Origin: Sediminibacterium sp. | Lineage (GTDB): Bacteria > Bacteroidota > Bacteroidia > Chitinophagales > Chitinophagaceae | Assembly: GCA_016786865.1 (NCBI GenBank) | Contig: JAEUVE010000008.1 | Location: 1 to 64,000 of the forward strand | Length of the DNA stretch: 64,000 nt | Reading direction: 5' to 3' | Part shown: positions 1 to 10,056 of the stretch, one piece after another | Layout of the letters: the number at the start of each line of letters is the position of its first letter | Numbering within the stretch: the stretch's first letter is position 1 | Notes under the pieces: generated by a model | What the model saw: the letters and a program-made list of their open reading frames with translations, nothing else | The model's database searches: none | What the model was told of the DNA's origin: nothing | Position numbers and translations under genes: made by a program

Positions 1-139
1 AATCGAAATTAACGTCTGATATGTATTTTATTTTTTGATGCTTTTAACCTTAGCCTGAATCTTAAATTCAAGTTACTGTTGCTTCCAAACTTTCAAAGAT
101 CTTTTAGCGTTACTCCCGCTACCCATTTGATTGGGGTTG
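1..139 (-). promoter_or_regulatory. Candidate untranslated leader of an rRNA operon beyond the left edge
   Basis: This stretch follows two tandem promoters and has no convincing open reading frame. On the minus strand it contains AGATCTTTGAAAGTTTGGAA (about 81-100), similar to the TTCTTTGA-type leader box seen ahead of 16S rRNA in Bacteroidota. That identification is from memory of the family, not from a comparison. The 16S gene itself is not in the window. An operon of another kind is possible. Confidence 0.4.
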
Positions 140-171
140 CAAAGGTAAGTCGCTTATTTTATTTAACCAAA
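140..171 (-). promoter_or_regulatory. Downstream tandem promoter P2, reading leftward
   Basis: On the minus strand TACCTTTG (140-147) is preceded by TTTG (168-171) with a 20-nt spacer, a near-ideal Bacteroidota housekeeping promoter. It is about 200 nt downstream of P1 and in the same direction. Two strong tandem promoters and a long untranslated leader suggest a stable-RNA operon. Confidence 0.6.
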
Positions 172-337
172 TATTTTTTAAGAAAATTTAAAAAATATTG
201 AGCGAGAAAAAATCAACTTAAAGAACTGCTTTTCAGGTATTTACCAAATATTTTTGGTACAAATTGTGCCTGCATTTTATTGCGGATGCTTTCCTGAAAT
301 CCTTTTGAATGAACTACCGTTTTTGTTGAACGGGCGG

Positions 338-368
338 CAAAGATAAGCGTGAATTTCTTACTACCAAA
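338..368 (-). promoter_or_regulatory. Upstream tandem promoter P1, reading leftward
   Basis: Read on the minus strand, TATCTTTG (338-345) matches the Bacteroidota -7 element TAnnTTTG, and TTTG (365-368) lies 19 nt upstream as the -33 element. The sequence further upstream is A/T rich. There is no gene between this site and the left edge, so it must serve something outside the window. Confidence 0.6.
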
Positions 369-452
369 TTTTATTTGAAAATAATTGCAGGTTTTTGCAA
401 GTTTTTTTTCAAAAACAAGCCGCCGCGGCCATTCAGACCGGATACAAATCTG

Positions 453-1691
453 CTACAACAAAAAGTTGAGGGGCTGTTCAATCTTGTAAGACGGTAAAAT
501 ATAGGGCAGGTGGGCTCCCGCCTTCAGCCTCTTGGAGAGCAACTCCTGCAGAATATTCCGGTAATCGGTGGTAACCGAAAGGTCTACCCCGTTGTCGAGG
601 TTTTCGGTTTCCAGCCCTTTCCACTGTCCGTACATTCGTCCGCCCTTTACATTGCCTCCCAGCGCAAACAGGGCGTTTCCATATCCATGATCCGTACCAT
701 TGCTCTTGTTGCCCTTTAACCTCCGGCCAAACTCGCTCATCACCAGAACAGTCAGGCGGCCATGGTATTTGTGCAAATCATTGTAAAAAGCATGCAGGTT
801 CTGCCCCAGGCTTTTTACCAGTCCGGGAAAACGATAGGCCTGGTATTCGTGGGTATCCCATCCTCCATAATCGACTGTTGCCACATGCAGCCCCACATTC
901 AGCTTAATCAGCTGGGCTATGTTTTTCAGTGATTTTCCAAAATCGTCTTCCATGTAAGCACCACTGCCTTCCGGCCGGTAAGAAATGGCTTCACCATTGC
1001 CTCTCCGGGGAATTTTTTTCTGCAGCAGGTCGATGGTATAAAATGTTTGCAGCGCTGTTCTGCCCAATATGCTCTGATCATTATAAGCCTGTCGGATCAG
1101 GTTGTTGAAATGCCCGTCTGCCTGCAGGGCAAAATCGCCCAGCCCATTTACCGATACCGCTGTGGGCGCCCCCCATAAAGACAAGGGCATTGCGGCTCCG
1201 GCAGCAATCGCGCTGAAATTGGTTTTATCAGGAAGGGTATTCAGGTATCTGGCCAGCCAGCCTTCCGCAATATTTTGCTTGTGCTGAATCCCTTTCTCGA
1301 TCATGTCCTGGGCATCAAAATGACTGCGTGTTCCGTTCTTCAGCCCGCAGGCATGCACAATTGCCAGCTGATTGGCATCGTACAGCTCCTTTAAGGGCGC
1401 TGCCGCGGGATGCAGGCGAAAGTCTACCGTACCCAGGCTATTCTTGAGCATCAGCCCCATATTCTCCCCCTGTTCCGTTACCCGCAACTGCAGCTCCCGG
1501 TCTGCAAAATAATGCCGGTCGTTCACCGGGGCAACCAACTGTAAGCCGTCGGCCCCTCCACGCAAAAAAACCAGCACAAAAATTTCATTGGTAGTAAGGT
1601 CGGCTGGAGACATGGCCAGTCCGCTGATTCCCGTGAGCATCATTCCCGCAGTTGCGGTACCACAAACCTGTAAAAAATCCCTTCTTTGCAT
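453..1691 (-). CDS. DUF1501 family secreted protein
   Basis: A 412-residue protein of the DUF1501 family, which has an alkaline phosphatase/sulfatase-like fold. The N-terminus carries a twin-arginine motif (RRDFLQ, residues 3-8) and a hydrophobic stretch, so folded export by Tat is likely. GGWDTHE, SEFGRR and GTDHGYGN are the family's hallmark motifs and may form a metal site. It starts one nucleotide after the stop of the DUF1800 gene; the two families are regularly found as a pair. The biochemical role is unknown, and surface or exopolysaccharide functions have only been guessed. Confidence 0.9.
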   Translation of the reverse strand: MQRRDFLQVCGTATAGMMLTGISGLAMSPADLTTNEIFVLVFLRGGADGLQLVAPVNDRHYFADRELQLRVTEQGENMGLMLKNSLGTVDFRLHPAAAPLKELYDANQLAIVHACGLKNGTRSHFDAQDMIEKGIQHKQNIAEGWLARYLNTLPDKTNFSAIAAGAAMPLSLWGAPTAVSVNGLGDFALQADGHFNNLIRQAYNDQSILGRTALQTFYTIDLLQKKIPRRGNGEAISYRPEGSGAYMEDDFGKSLKNIAQLIKLNVGLHVATVDYGGWDTHEYQAYRFPGLVKSLGQNLHAFYNDLHKYHGRLTVLVMSEFGRRLKGNKSNGTDHGYGNALFALGGNVKGGRMYGQWKGLETENLDNGVDLSVTTDYRNILQELLSKRLKAGAHLPYILPSYKIEQPLNFLL

Positions 1692-1692
1692 A

Positions 1693-3303
1693 TTATCGTA
1701 CCTGAAAATCGGGCAAGAGCAAAATAGCGCTTACCAACCAACTGATTTTTTCGTTCCTGTATGTTCCTTTCCATTTAAAATCCCCATCCGGCCTGCCTCC
1801 GTCGGCGAGGTACACACTCAGCTCCTTAACGGTTTCCGCAGAAGGAAGATACCCCAAAATCCGCTTCAGCCAGTATTGGGTAACATCCCGATTCGTTCTG
1901 AGCTGTTCCGGCGTAAGGCCGGACAAATCCGTTGTAGCATATTTGTGCCAGTCGTAGTTCAGCACATTGAGTGGGAAATTCCATCTTCTGAGAAGCATTT
2001 CCGCATTAATCCAATGCGCCGAATAATCGGGATAACCGTCCGGAGTTGGCCAGGCAAAAGGCTGCTGGCCCATTTGCAGTAAGGTCCAAAGCAGGTTATC
2101 GTTGGGCACCACTTCTGCCTTTACTGCCCGGAAAGTCGAAATCATCAGCTCCAGCGGACGCTTCATTTTGTTTCCCCAGGTATTACGGCATTCTTCTGAA
2201 AGTGCTATTACCCGAACCACCCTGGCTATCTGATCGGGCTGATCCGTCGATTCCAGGAATTCCTTTGCCGCCTTTGCAACCAAGGCTTCGTCCGGCTGAT
2301 CGGCTACCAGCCTGATGCAAAGCTTTTGGGCAATGAACCTGGCTGTAGCAGGATGCCGCGAAAGGATGTCCAATACTTTTTTCCCATCTGCCATAGGCGC
2401 CTGGTTCGGACTAAACTCCACCCCTAATACGCGCTTTTGGTAATTATCATGCCACTGTTCAAAATAATGAAAAGCCCCTGTGTTGGGGAAATGCCCGCCT
2501 TTCCAGTCTGCTGATCCATCCGCGATGGTCCATCCGGTGAATGCCCGGGCTGCTTCATATACATCTTCATCTATATAACCCTCCGGCTTCCCTTCCAATG
2601 CACCGGGCACTTCTCTCCATTTATTATAGAGATGGTTCAGGTAACTGCCCGCCCCCATGGTGTGCAACTCGAACAACTCCCTTGCATAATTCTCATTGGC
2701 CGGACTGGCCTTACTGCTCGCATTGTCTAAATAGAACTGCATGCACACACTTTTAGCCACATCCTCCAGCATCAGCCGGAAATTGCCCAGACAATTTTTA
2801 CGGATGACTTCGCGGTCATATACCGGAAAAGCGATGGCAACCCGATCGTCCGAGTTGATACTAACATTAAAATGATTGTGCCAGAAGTCTGCCAGCAACT
2901 CGCGCAACTGCCACTTGCTGTAAACACCCCTCAGAATGGTAGCGCCAAATACCTGCTTGGCCACATAGATTTTTTCGGGGTATGGCACCGAATCATTGTA
3001 TAGTGGCCAGAGTTCTCCAATGGATTGATGAATGAGCCGGTAAGGTCTGTTCTCTTTAACAACCTTTTTATTACCAGATATATCAATATAATCATAATCA
3101 ATACGATAAGAAAGTTGACTCAATTTTTGATTTAATAAATCATCCTTTGAATCATCCGGCTTTAACTGCTCCTCTACATAAGCATCGATCCCCAATTCCT
3201 TCATCCGTGCCAGCGACCACTCGTCTGCACCATAACCCAACTTGGCCAGGAGCAGGTAATCTGCAGGAGGCTTATTTACACGATTAAAAATGGGTGGTTG
3301 CAT
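1693..3303 (-). CDS. DUF1800 family protein
   Basis: A 536-residue DUF1800 protein. Recognisable family motifs are DFWHNHFNV, the NENYARELFELHTMG segment and AFTGW. No classical signal peptide is visible at the chosen ATG: the N-terminus begins with MQPPIFNRVNKPPADY, in keeping with many family members that enter the domain almost directly. It is the first gene of a two-gene unit with the DUF1501 protein. Co-export with the Tat-targeted partner is possible but not shown. Function is unknown. The 153 nt upstream, back to prfC, hold no clear terminator or consensus promoter. Confidence 0.88.
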   Translation of the reverse strand: MQPPIFNRVNKPPADYLLLAKLGYGADEWSLARMKELGIDAYVEEQLKPDDSKDDLLNQKLSQLSYRIDYDYIDISGNKKVVKENRPYRLIHQSIGELWPLYNDSVPYPEKIYVAKQVFGATILRGVYSKWQLRELLADFWHNHFNVSINSDDRVAIAFPVYDREVIRKNCLGNFRLMLEDVAKSVCMQFYLDNASSKASPANENYARELFELHTMGAGSYLNHLYNKWREVPGALEGKPEGYIDEDVYEAARAFTGWTIADGSADWKGGHFPNTGAFHYFEQWHDNYQKRVLGVEFSPNQAPMADGKKVLDILSRHPATARFIAQKLCIRLVADQPDEALVAKAAKEFLESTDQPDQIARVVRVIALSEECRNTWGNKMKRPLELMISTFRAVKAEVVPNDNLLWTLLQMGQQPFAWPTPDGYPDYSAHWINAEMLLRRWNFPLNVLNYDWHKYATTDLSGLTPEQLRTNRDVTQYWLKRILGYLPSAETVKELSVYLADGGRPDGDFKWKGTYRNEKISWLVSAILLLPDFQVR

Positions 3304-3456
3304 ATTGATGCCGGTCGGTTAACACCAGAGAAACTCTAACGAATAAACTGCGCTTTGATTGCACAAAAATGTAGAATTAACCCTATACTACCATTAAAAA
3401 ATGATATACCGGAAAGAAAAATTATAATATACCGCCGCAAAACAGACTTCTACGAA

Positions 3457-5043
3457 CTACTTATGCACTTCACTGGTGAAGTGGAAACTGATATCCGGAT
3501 TATTGGTGATTTCGGTATTCAGGAACCATTCACTTTGTGCAAGATAAACCGGCTGTCCGTCTTTGTCCATGGCAGCATTGGACTGCTTAAACCGCAGAAA
3601 ATCTTCCAGCTTGCGGGGATCCTTACTGGTAACCCAGCAGGCTTTGTAAAACGGCATGGTTCTAAACTCACAGGCAGCTCCATATTCCTGCAAAAGCCGG
3701 TATTGAATTACTTCAAACTGGAGTTCACCCACACAGCCAATGATCTTTTTATTACCGCCAAACTGGGTAAACAGCTGTGCAACACCTTCATCTGTAAGCT
3801 GACTAATTCCTTTTTCCAACTGCTTGGTTTTCATAGGATCCTTGTTCACCAGCTCTTTAAAAATTTCAGGCGAAAAAGTAGGAATTCCGGAGAAATAGAA
3901 GTTCTCACCCTCGGTAAGTGTATCTCCTATTTTAAAGTTACCGGTATCAAATAAACCCACCACGTCTCCCGCATAAGCATCTTCAATAATGTCTTTGCTG
4001 CGGGCCATGAAACTATAGGGATTACTAAACCGCATGTCCTTATCGAGCCGAACATGATGGTAATATTTATTGCGCTCAAACTTACCGCTGCAGACCCGCA
4101 TAAAAGCGATCCGGTCGCGGTGTTTGGGATCCAGATTGGCATGAATTTTAAAAATGAAGCCGCTGAATTTATCCTCACCCACTTCCACCACCCGGGTAGT
4201 CGTGTCCCGGCTGCGGGGCACGGGAGCGATCCGGATAAATGTGTCGAGCATTTCTTTCACCCCAAAATTATTCACGGCACTACCAAAGAATACCGGGGCA
4301 ATCTTGCCGGCGAGGTAAGATTCGGTGCTTAATGCTCCATAAACCCCGTCTATCAGTTCCACATCCTCCCGCAACTGACTGGCATCCCTTTCACCTACTT
4401 TGGCATCCAGAACCGCATCGTTCAGATCGTTGATGGAAATCGTATCATCCTCCTCGGCCTTGGTACTTGCCGTAAACAGCCGGAGGCTCTTGTTGTCTAA
4501 ATTATAAACCCCTTTGAACTCCTTACCACTGTTGATGGGCCAGGTCATGGGGTGCAGGGAAATACCCAGCTCTTTTTCAATTTCTTCGAGCAAATCGAAG
4601 CGGTTCTTACCGTCGCGATCCATTTTGTTGATGAATACGATCACCGGCGTATCGCGCATCCGGCACACTTCCATAAGTCTGCGGGTCTGTGCCTCTACTC
4701 CGTTCACGCTGTCGATCACCAGAATTACACTGTCTACAGCGGTAAGGGTCCGATAGGTATCCTCGGCAAAATCCTTGTGACCGGGCGTATCCAGCAGGTT
4801 GATCAGGGTGTCTTTGTACTCAAAAGTCATCACAGAAGTAGCCACCGAGATACCTCTTTGCCGTTCAATTTCCATAAAATCCGAAGTAGCTCCCTTCTTG
4901 ATCTTATTGCTTTTTACTGCTCCGGCAGTCTGAATGGCACCACCGAACAGGAGCAATTTCTCCGTAAGAGTGGTTTTACCCGCATCCGGGTGAGATATGA
5001 TGGCAAAGGTTTTCCGCCTGTTGATTTCTTTCTCGTACTTCAT
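3457..5043 (-). CDS. prfC: Peptide chain release factor 3
   Basis: A translational GTPase of 528 residues, the usual length for RF3. It removes RF1/RF2 from the ribosome after peptide release. The G-domain has the P-loop SHPDAGKTT (17-25), the switch II motif DTPGH, and NKMDRDG for guanine recognition; an EF-G-like domain II and the RF3 C-terminal domain follow. The ATG lies 14 nt past a strong hairpin that ends smc, so transcription depends on read-through or on a promoter inside smc. Confidence 0.96.
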   Translation of the reverse strand: MKYEKEINRRKTFAIISHPDAGKTTLTEKLLLFGGAIQTAGAVKSNKIKKGATSDFMEIERQRGISVATSVMTFEYKDTLINLLDTPGHKDFAEDTYRTLTAVDSVILVIDSVNGVEAQTRRLMEVCRMRDTPVIVFINKMDRDGKNRFDLLEEIEKELGISLHPMTWPINSGKEFKGVYNLDNKSLRLFTASTKAEEDDTISINDLNDAVLDAKVGERDASQLREDVELIDGVYGALSTESYLAGKIAPVFFGSAVNNFGVKEMLDTFIRIAPVPRSRDTTTRVVEVGEDKFSGFIFKIHANLDPKHRDRIAFMRVCSGKFERNKYYHHVRLDKDMRFSNPYSFMARSKDIIEDAYAGDVVGLFDTGNFKIGDTLTEGENFYFSGIPTFSPEIFKELVNKDPMKTKQLEKGISQLTDEGVAQLFTQFGGNKKIIGCVGELQFEVIQYRLLQEYGAACEFRTMPFYKACWVTSKDPRKLEDFLRFKQSNAAMDKDGQPVYLAQSEWFLNTEITNNPDISFHFTSEVHK

Positions 5044-5047
5044 TGGT

Positions 5048-5082
5048 ATAAATAAAAGCGCCTCAAATGGTATTTGAGGCGC
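5048..5082 (-). terminator. Rho-independent terminator of smc
   Basis: A perfect 11-bp inverted repeat (5058-5068 with 5072-5082) around a 3-nt loop. On the minus strand it is followed by TTTTATTTAT. It lies 45 nt past the smc stop codon and just before the prfC start, so it may also act as a hairpin in the prfC leader. Confidence 0.8.
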
Positions 5083-5127
5083 GAAGGTAATCTATATTGT
5101 ACGGATTAACACCCGGTAAGGGTTGAT

Positions 5128-8100
5128 TTAATTGAGACTCCTGAAGTCTACCGGAACCAGTTTACTTACACCGGGCTCCTGCATGGTTACCCCGTAAATC
5201 ACATCCACCGCACTCATCGTTTGCTTATTGTGGGTTACAATGATGAACTGGGAATTGTCGCTGAACTTCTGGATCATCTGGGTAAACTTACCTACGTTGG
5301 CATCATCCAGCGGGGCATCTACTTCATCGAGGATACAGAACGGAGCCGGTTTAATCAGGTAGATCGAGAACAACAGGGCTGTTGCGGTCAGGGTTTTTTC
5401 CCCTCCGCTCAGCTGGGTGATGGAAGAAGGACGCTTACCCTTGGGCTTGGCCACGATCTCAATACCGGTTTCGGCAAGGTTCTCCGGATTCATCAACACC
5501 ATGTCGGCAGTGTCTTCTTCTGTAAACAGGGCCTTAAACACTTTCTGGAAGTTCTCTCGTACTTTATTGAAGGTATCCAGGAACTGCTGGTTGGCCGTGG
5601 CTTCTACTTCCAGTATGGTCTGCAAGAGACTTTCCTTGGCGGTTACCAGGTCGTTCTTCTGTTCCAGGATAAACTCATATCGTTTCTTCATTTCGGTATA
5701 GGCCTCAATCGCAGTCGGGTTAACTTCACCCATATTGTCGAGGCGTTTCCGCATTCTGTCCGAAGATGCCTGCAGCTCTTCCAATGGCGTATCGGAGTTT
5801 CTTGGCTGATCCAGGATATCATCCAGTTCAATCTTGAATTCCACACTCAGGCGTTCTTTCATACCTGCCAGTTGCAGTTTCAACTCATTGAGTTTGTCTT
5901 TGATCTCATTCACCAGGTGGTCGATCATTTCCTTGCTCTTCACTTTCAAACGCAACTCGCTTTCTTTTTCCTGTAAAGCATTTCGGAAATTATAATAAGC
6001 CTGGTCTGCTTCGTTCAGCTTCAGTTCCTCTTCCTCCTTGGTACGCATCAGGCTTACCAGCAACCCTTCCACTTCTACCAGGGCGGCATTGCCTTCCACG
6101 ATATCCGCCGCGGCTTCGGCCAGCTGTGCGGTATTGGTTCTGATCTGTTCGTGCAGGTCATTGAGCTGATTTTCCTTGAACAGCAATTCCTGCTTCAGGG
6201 TGGTTATCTTGCTCTGCTGTCTGGTCAGCTGCAGGTTGGTTTCATTGAACTGACCGGAGGCAAAATGATAGGCCTGTTCTGCTGCCTGGTAATCCAGTTC
6301 AATATTTTTAAGCTCCTCAGAGGTAGCAGCCAGCTGCTCATTTAAGGAAATCAGGACTTCCCTGGTTTCTGCAATCTCATCCTGCTCATCCTGCAAACGA
6401 CCTTCAATGTCGGCCAGGCGCTGCTCTCCGTTCTGCTGTGCGGCGAGGAGGTTTTCAATTTTATTTTTAGCAGCAAATACCTGGTTGGTCAGCTGGTTGA
6501 TTTCCTGCTCAGTTTGTTTGATAACGTTTTCCTTCAGCTGATCGCTGAACGCAATAACTTCATTGTGTTTAAACTGAATATCCGATTTCAGGAGGTTCAC
6601 TACGGATTCCTGGTCCTGAATGTCTTCGGCCAGTTTTTCCAGGTTTTTGGCACGTCCGATTTTCTTTCCTTCGAACAAACCAACACTTCCACCGGTCAGG
6701 GTATACTGTCCTTTTACATATTTACCGGTCTTTTCCAATACCACAGCGCCATTGCTGTTTTTAAGGGCATCTTCATTTTCGGCGATGTACACATTACCCA
6801 GCAGGTACTCGGCCAGCTTGCGGTATTGTTCATCCACTTCAATTACGTCCATTGCCCGGATCGTATTGGCAGGCTGGTGGGTATCCAGACGCAGGTTGGC
6901 AAATTTATCGAGCATGAAGAAGTTGGCCTTCCCTTTCTTATGCGCATCCAGCAGGTGAACTGCCTGCATCCCTTCTTCCAGGTTATTCACTACATAGTAG
7001 TTCAGGTAGGGTTCCAGCACATTCTCAACTGCTGCACGATAATCCTCCTTCACGTAAATAATATCGGAGAGAATGGGCGCAGCGTGGTTCCACTCACTGT
7101 TTTTATGCAGAAACTTGATGCTTTCCGGATAACCCTCCATGGAATCGATCAGACTCTTCAGCAGGTTGTACTCGTTGCGCTTGGCATCCAGTTTCCTGTT
7201 CTCTTCGGCCAGCTCTCCGCGGAGTACTTCCAACTGAGACTGGGTTTCAAAAATCTGCTCCTTGGTTTTTTCATGATGCTCCTGCAACTGAACCAGGTCT
7301 GTTCGCTTAGATTCAAGCGCTTCCTCTTTTTCATTGCTTTCCTGCTGCAATTGCTGTAACTGCTGATTGCGGTTCTCCCTTTCTTCAGCAAGCTGCAACT
7401 GCATTCTTTGCAGGTTTTGAATAGAAGTATCCGCAATGGCTACTTTCTTTTCTGCATCAAACTGACTGCGCTGGAATTGCTGGTAGCGACTGCGCACGGC
7501 ATCCACTCCGGAGCGCTTTTCGTCGAATGAACGACGCTTCTCTTCCACTTCCTGCTGAGCAGTTTCCACGCGCTCCTGCAAGGTGATCAGGTTCGATTCC
7601 TCCTCGCCTACCTGGATCTGTGAATATTCAATGGAGTCTCCGATTGTTTTTAACTGCCCTTCCGCTTTTTCCAGAAAATCCTTGAGGCTGGTCTCCTTTT
7701 CGCGGAGGTACTGCAACTTCTGGGAAGCCAGGTTTTTCTCGTTCTCCTTGCTCCGTAGTTTTTGCTGGAGCTCATTGAATTCGTGCTGCATGCTCTGCAG
7801 AGCACGCTCCTGGGTAATGAATGCTACTTTTTGCTCCTCAATGGCCGCTTCATCTGTGGCGATTTCCGCCTCCAGCTGCATTCGTTTATCCGCCTCAGTA
7901 TCCTGTTGTTCGGTCAGTTCCTTGTAAGAGATATTGAATCCTTCCAGGGCTGCTTTGGCCAGTTCAACGGCTACCTCCTTGTATTCCTTCTTGATTTCGT
8001 AAAACTTCTCCGCTTTCCGTGCCTGGCTTTCGAGGGTCTTCAACTGGTTGTTGATCTCGAACAGGAGATCCTCAATACGGGCAAGATCCTGCTCGGTTGC

Positions 8101-8673
8101 ATCCAGTTTGCTTTTGGCTTCCTTTTTCCGGGTTTTATAGATCGTGATTCCGGCCGCCTGCTCCAGCATTCTTCTACGGCTGTTCTCTTTGTCCTTGATA
8201 ATATCGTCTACCATGCCCAATTCAATAATGGCATAGCTGTCTGTGCTTACCCCCGTATCCAGGAAGAGGTTATGAATGTCTTTTAAACGACAGGTTACAT
8301 CGTTCAGGCGGTATTCACTCTCCCCGTTCTTGTAGAAACGGCGGGTAACGGTAACGGTGTTGAACTCCGTTGGCAGCAGATTCTTGGTATTTTCGAAAGT
8401 AAGGCTCACTTCGGCCAGACCACTCGCACTTCTGGTTTTGCTACCGTTAAAAACCAGCGCTTCCAGGTTTTCGCTTCGCAGGGCAGAGATCTTTTGCTCC
8501 CCGATTACCCATCGAATGCTATCGATGATATTGCTCTTTCCACATCCATTCGGTCCGATGATACCGGTTATACCCTCATCAAAGCTCACGACTGTTTTGT
8601 CAGCAAAACTTTTAAACCCTTTGATTTCTAATGATTTTAATCTCACGTTATCGGTATTTGTACCTGCGAACAT
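5128..8673 (-). CDS. smc: Chromosome segregation ATPase SMC
   Basis: A full-length 1181-residue SMC protein, which compacts and segregates the chromosome together with ScpA and ScpB. It has an N-terminal Walker A (GPNGCGKSN, 40-48), two long coiled-coil arms, a hinge at about 520-670, and C-terminal signature LSGGEKTLTATALL followed by the Walker B segment ILDEVDAPLDDANV. The arms are unusually rich in Glu, Gln and Leu, as expected of the antiparallel coiled coil. No scpA or scpB is adjacent. The 250 nt upstream are A/T rich and contain no clear consensus promoter for smc. Confidence 0.97.
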   Translation of the reverse strand: MFAGTNTDNVRLKSLEIKGFKSFADKTVVSFDEGITGIIGPNGCGKSNIIDSIRWVIGEQKISALRSENLEALVFNGSKTRSASGLAEVSLTFENTKNLLPTEFNTVTVTRRFYKNGESEYRLNDVTCRLKDIHNLFLDTGVSTDSYAIIELGMVDDIIKDKENSRRRMLEQAAGITIYKTRKKEAKSKLDATEQDLARIEDLLFEINNQLKTLESQARKAEKFYEIKKEYKEVAVELAKAALEGFNISYKELTEQQDTEADKRMQLEAEIATDEAAIEEQKVAFITQERALQSMQHEFNELQQKLRSKENEKNLASQKLQYLREKETSLKDFLEKAEGQLKTIGDSIEYSQIQVGEEESNLITLQERVETAQQEVEEKRRSFDEKRSGVDAVRSRYQQFQRSQFDAEKKVAIADTSIQNLQRMQLQLAEERENRNQQLQQLQQESNEKEEALESKRTDLVQLQEHHEKTKEQIFETQSQLEVLRGELAEENRKLDAKRNEYNLLKSLIDSMEGYPESIKFLHKNSEWNHAAPILSDIIYVKEDYRAAVENVLEPYLNYYVVNNLEEGMQAVHLLDAHKKGKANFFMLDKFANLRLDTHQPANTIRAMDVIEVDEQYRKLAEYLLGNVYIAENEDALKNSNGAVVLEKTGKYVKGQYTLTGGSVGLFEGKKIGRAKNLEKLAEDIQDQESVVNLLKSDIQFKHNEVIAFSDQLKENVIKQTEQEINQLTNQVFAAKNKIENLLAAQQNGEQRLADIEGRLQDEQDEIAETREVLISLNEQLAATSEELKNIELDYQAAEQAYHFASGQFNETNLQLTRQQSKITTLKQELLFKENQLNDLHEQIRTNTAQLAEAAADIVEGNAALVEVEGLLVSLMRTKEEEELKLNEADQAYYNFRNALQEKESELRLKVKSKEMIDHLVNEIKDKLNELKLQLAGMKERLSVEFKIELDDILDQPRNSDTPLEELQASSDRMRKRLDNMGEVNPTAIEAYTEMKKRYEFILEQKNDLVTAKESLLQTILEVEATANQQFLDTFNKVRENFQKVFKALFTEEDTADMVLMNPENLAETGIEIVAKPKGKRPSSITQLSGGEKTLTATALLFSIYLIKPAPFCILDEVDAPLDDANVGKFTQMIQKFSDNSQFIIVTHNKQTMSAVDVIYGVTMQEPGVSKLVPVDFRSLN

Positions 8674-8921
8674 ACTTTAAAACGGCTATAAAAACCAGAA
8701 AGAAATATAGGCTGTGTATAACAAGTGAAGAAATTTGCCATATGTGAATGGACACGAAAAAGAAATGAAAAAACGAAATCAGTTAAAAAACCATAACAAT
8801 ATATAAATCAGCCTATTAAATCAATTTAATTAAAATAAAAAACGATATGCAATTTTAAACCCTAATCAAACAGCCTTTGGCGGTTTAGCGACCAGGGAAG
8901 AACCTCCGTTCATTTAGCCGC

Positions 8922-8929
8922 TATATTTG
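8922..8929 (+). promoter_or_regulatory. -7 promoter element for the glycosyltransferase pair
   Basis: TATATTTG matches TAnnTTTG. No TTTG is seen 19-21 nt upstream. Transcription would begin near 8935, which excludes the TTG at 8927 as a start codon and supports the TTG at 8966. Confidence 0.45.
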
Positions 8930-8965
8930 CGACATCATTTCCGGATCAAAACCATCAATGCAACC

Positions 8966-10054
8966 TTGGCCAGGATCATTTTTACGGTTACCAACGACCT
9001 CAGCTTCGATCAGCGGATGCAACGCATTGCCGGCACCCTCCAACGACAAGGGCATGAAGTAACCCTGGTAGGAAGAAAACGGAAGCAGTCTATCCCATTA
9101 ACCCCAACTTTGTTCCGGCAGGTCCGGCTGAGCTGTTTTTTCGAAAAAGGACCGCTTTTTTATATCGAATTTAATATTAGGTTATTTTCATTTTTAATTT
9201 CAAAATCAACAGATTATATATCTTCAATAGATTTAGATACCATCCTGCCCTGCCTGGCAGCATCTGTAATCCGAAAAACCAGTCGGGTGTACGATGCACA
9301 TGAATATTTTACAGAACAAAAGGAAATCATCCGCCGTCCGGGCATACAAAGGGTATGGAAAACCATCGAACGGTTCGCAGTACCCTATTTTCAGCAGGGA
9401 TATACCGTAAACAGCCATTTGGCAATGCTTTTTCGGGAAGAATATGGTGTAAACTATGCCGTAATACGAAATATTCCTATTAAGTATACGCTGGAACAAA
9501 ATGAAAACCAGCAAATTAGTAAGTTTATACTATACCAGGGTGCCGTAAACGAAGGCAGGTGCTTTGAACAGCTGATTCCCGCTATGAAATGGGTCAATGC
9601 GCCCCTGTACATCGTTGGAAACGGGAACTTTGTAGAACAGGTTGCTGAACTGATCCGGTACCATCAGGTCGGGCATAAAGTATTTTTAAAGGGCAGCCTC
9701 CCCCCCGATGAACTCAGGCTGTTGACGCAGCAAGCTACCATTGGGGTAACCTTGTTCGAGCCCAATGGCATCAACCAATACTACTCGCTGGCCAATCGCT
9801 TTTTCGATTATATGATGGCAGGTGTTCCCCAGGTCTGTGTGGATTATCCGCTTTATGCAGAACTGAACCAACAGCACGGGTTTGCAGAACTGATCCCCGA
9901 CACCCATCCGCTAACGATCGGAGCAGCATTAAACAAATTACTCACCAACGATGTTGTATACCAACAGCTCAGGCAAAACTGTCTCGCGGCAAGGGAAATA
10001 CTCCATTGGGAAAATGAAGCCGTCCAGCTGACTCAATTTTACAGCAAAAACTGA
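8966..10054 (+). CDS. Family 4-like glycosyltransferase
   Basis: A glycosyltransferase of about 362 residues with a GT-B layout. The N-terminal Rossmann half begins MARIIFTVTNDLSFDQRM, and the C-terminal half has the donor-site run of LYQGAVNEGR, LYIVGNGN, FLKGSLPPDEL and a late ANRFFDYMMAGVP segment typical of the GT4/GT1 E-x7-E region. It probably adds a sugar to a surface polysaccharide or lipid; donor and acceptor cannot be told. I chose TTG at 8966 because the protein then begins directly at the first beta strand. The upstream TTG at 8927 would add 13 unrelated residues and overlaps the promoter. No in-frame ATG is available. The next glycosyltransferase follows after 2 nt. Confidence 0.82.
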   Translation: MARIIFTVTNDLSFDQRMQRIAGTLQRQGHEVTLVGRKRKQSIPLTPTLFRQVRLSCFFEKGPLFYIEFNIRLFSFLISKSTDYISSIDLDTILPCLAASVIRKTSRVYDAHEYFTEQKEIIRRPGIQRVWKTIERFAVPYFQQGYTVNSHLAMLFREEYGVNYAVIRNIPIKYTLEQNENQQISKFILYQGAVNEGRCFEQLIPAMKWVNAPLYIVGNGNFVEQVAELIRYHQVGHKVFLKGSLPPDELRLLTQQATIGVTLFEPNGINQYYSLANRFFDYMMAGVPQVCVDYPLYAELNQQHGFAELIPDTHPLTIGAALNKLLTNDVVYQQLRQNCLAAREILHWENEAVQLTQFYSKN

Positions 10055-10056
10055 TT

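Noticed and set aside
242..259. Inverted repeat TACCAA/TTGGTA between the two leftward promoters
   Set aside because: It is short and A/T rich and may be chance; no -7 element lies beside it.
6514..7359. Long open frame opposite smc (281 codons)
   Set aside because: It lies wholly antisense to conserved smc sequence and shows no domain. Similar antisense frames occur opposite holA, ccoI, lipA and topA for the same reason of codon bias.
7586..7606. A tRNA T-loop-like sequence, CAGGTTCGATTCCTCCT
   Set aside because: It is inside smc, in frame with good protein, and no acceptor stem or anticodon arm surrounds it.
8927..8965. TTG at 8927 as start of the first glycosyltransferase
   Set aside because: It lies inside the -7 element, and the extra 13 residues precede the first beta strand without matching the fold.
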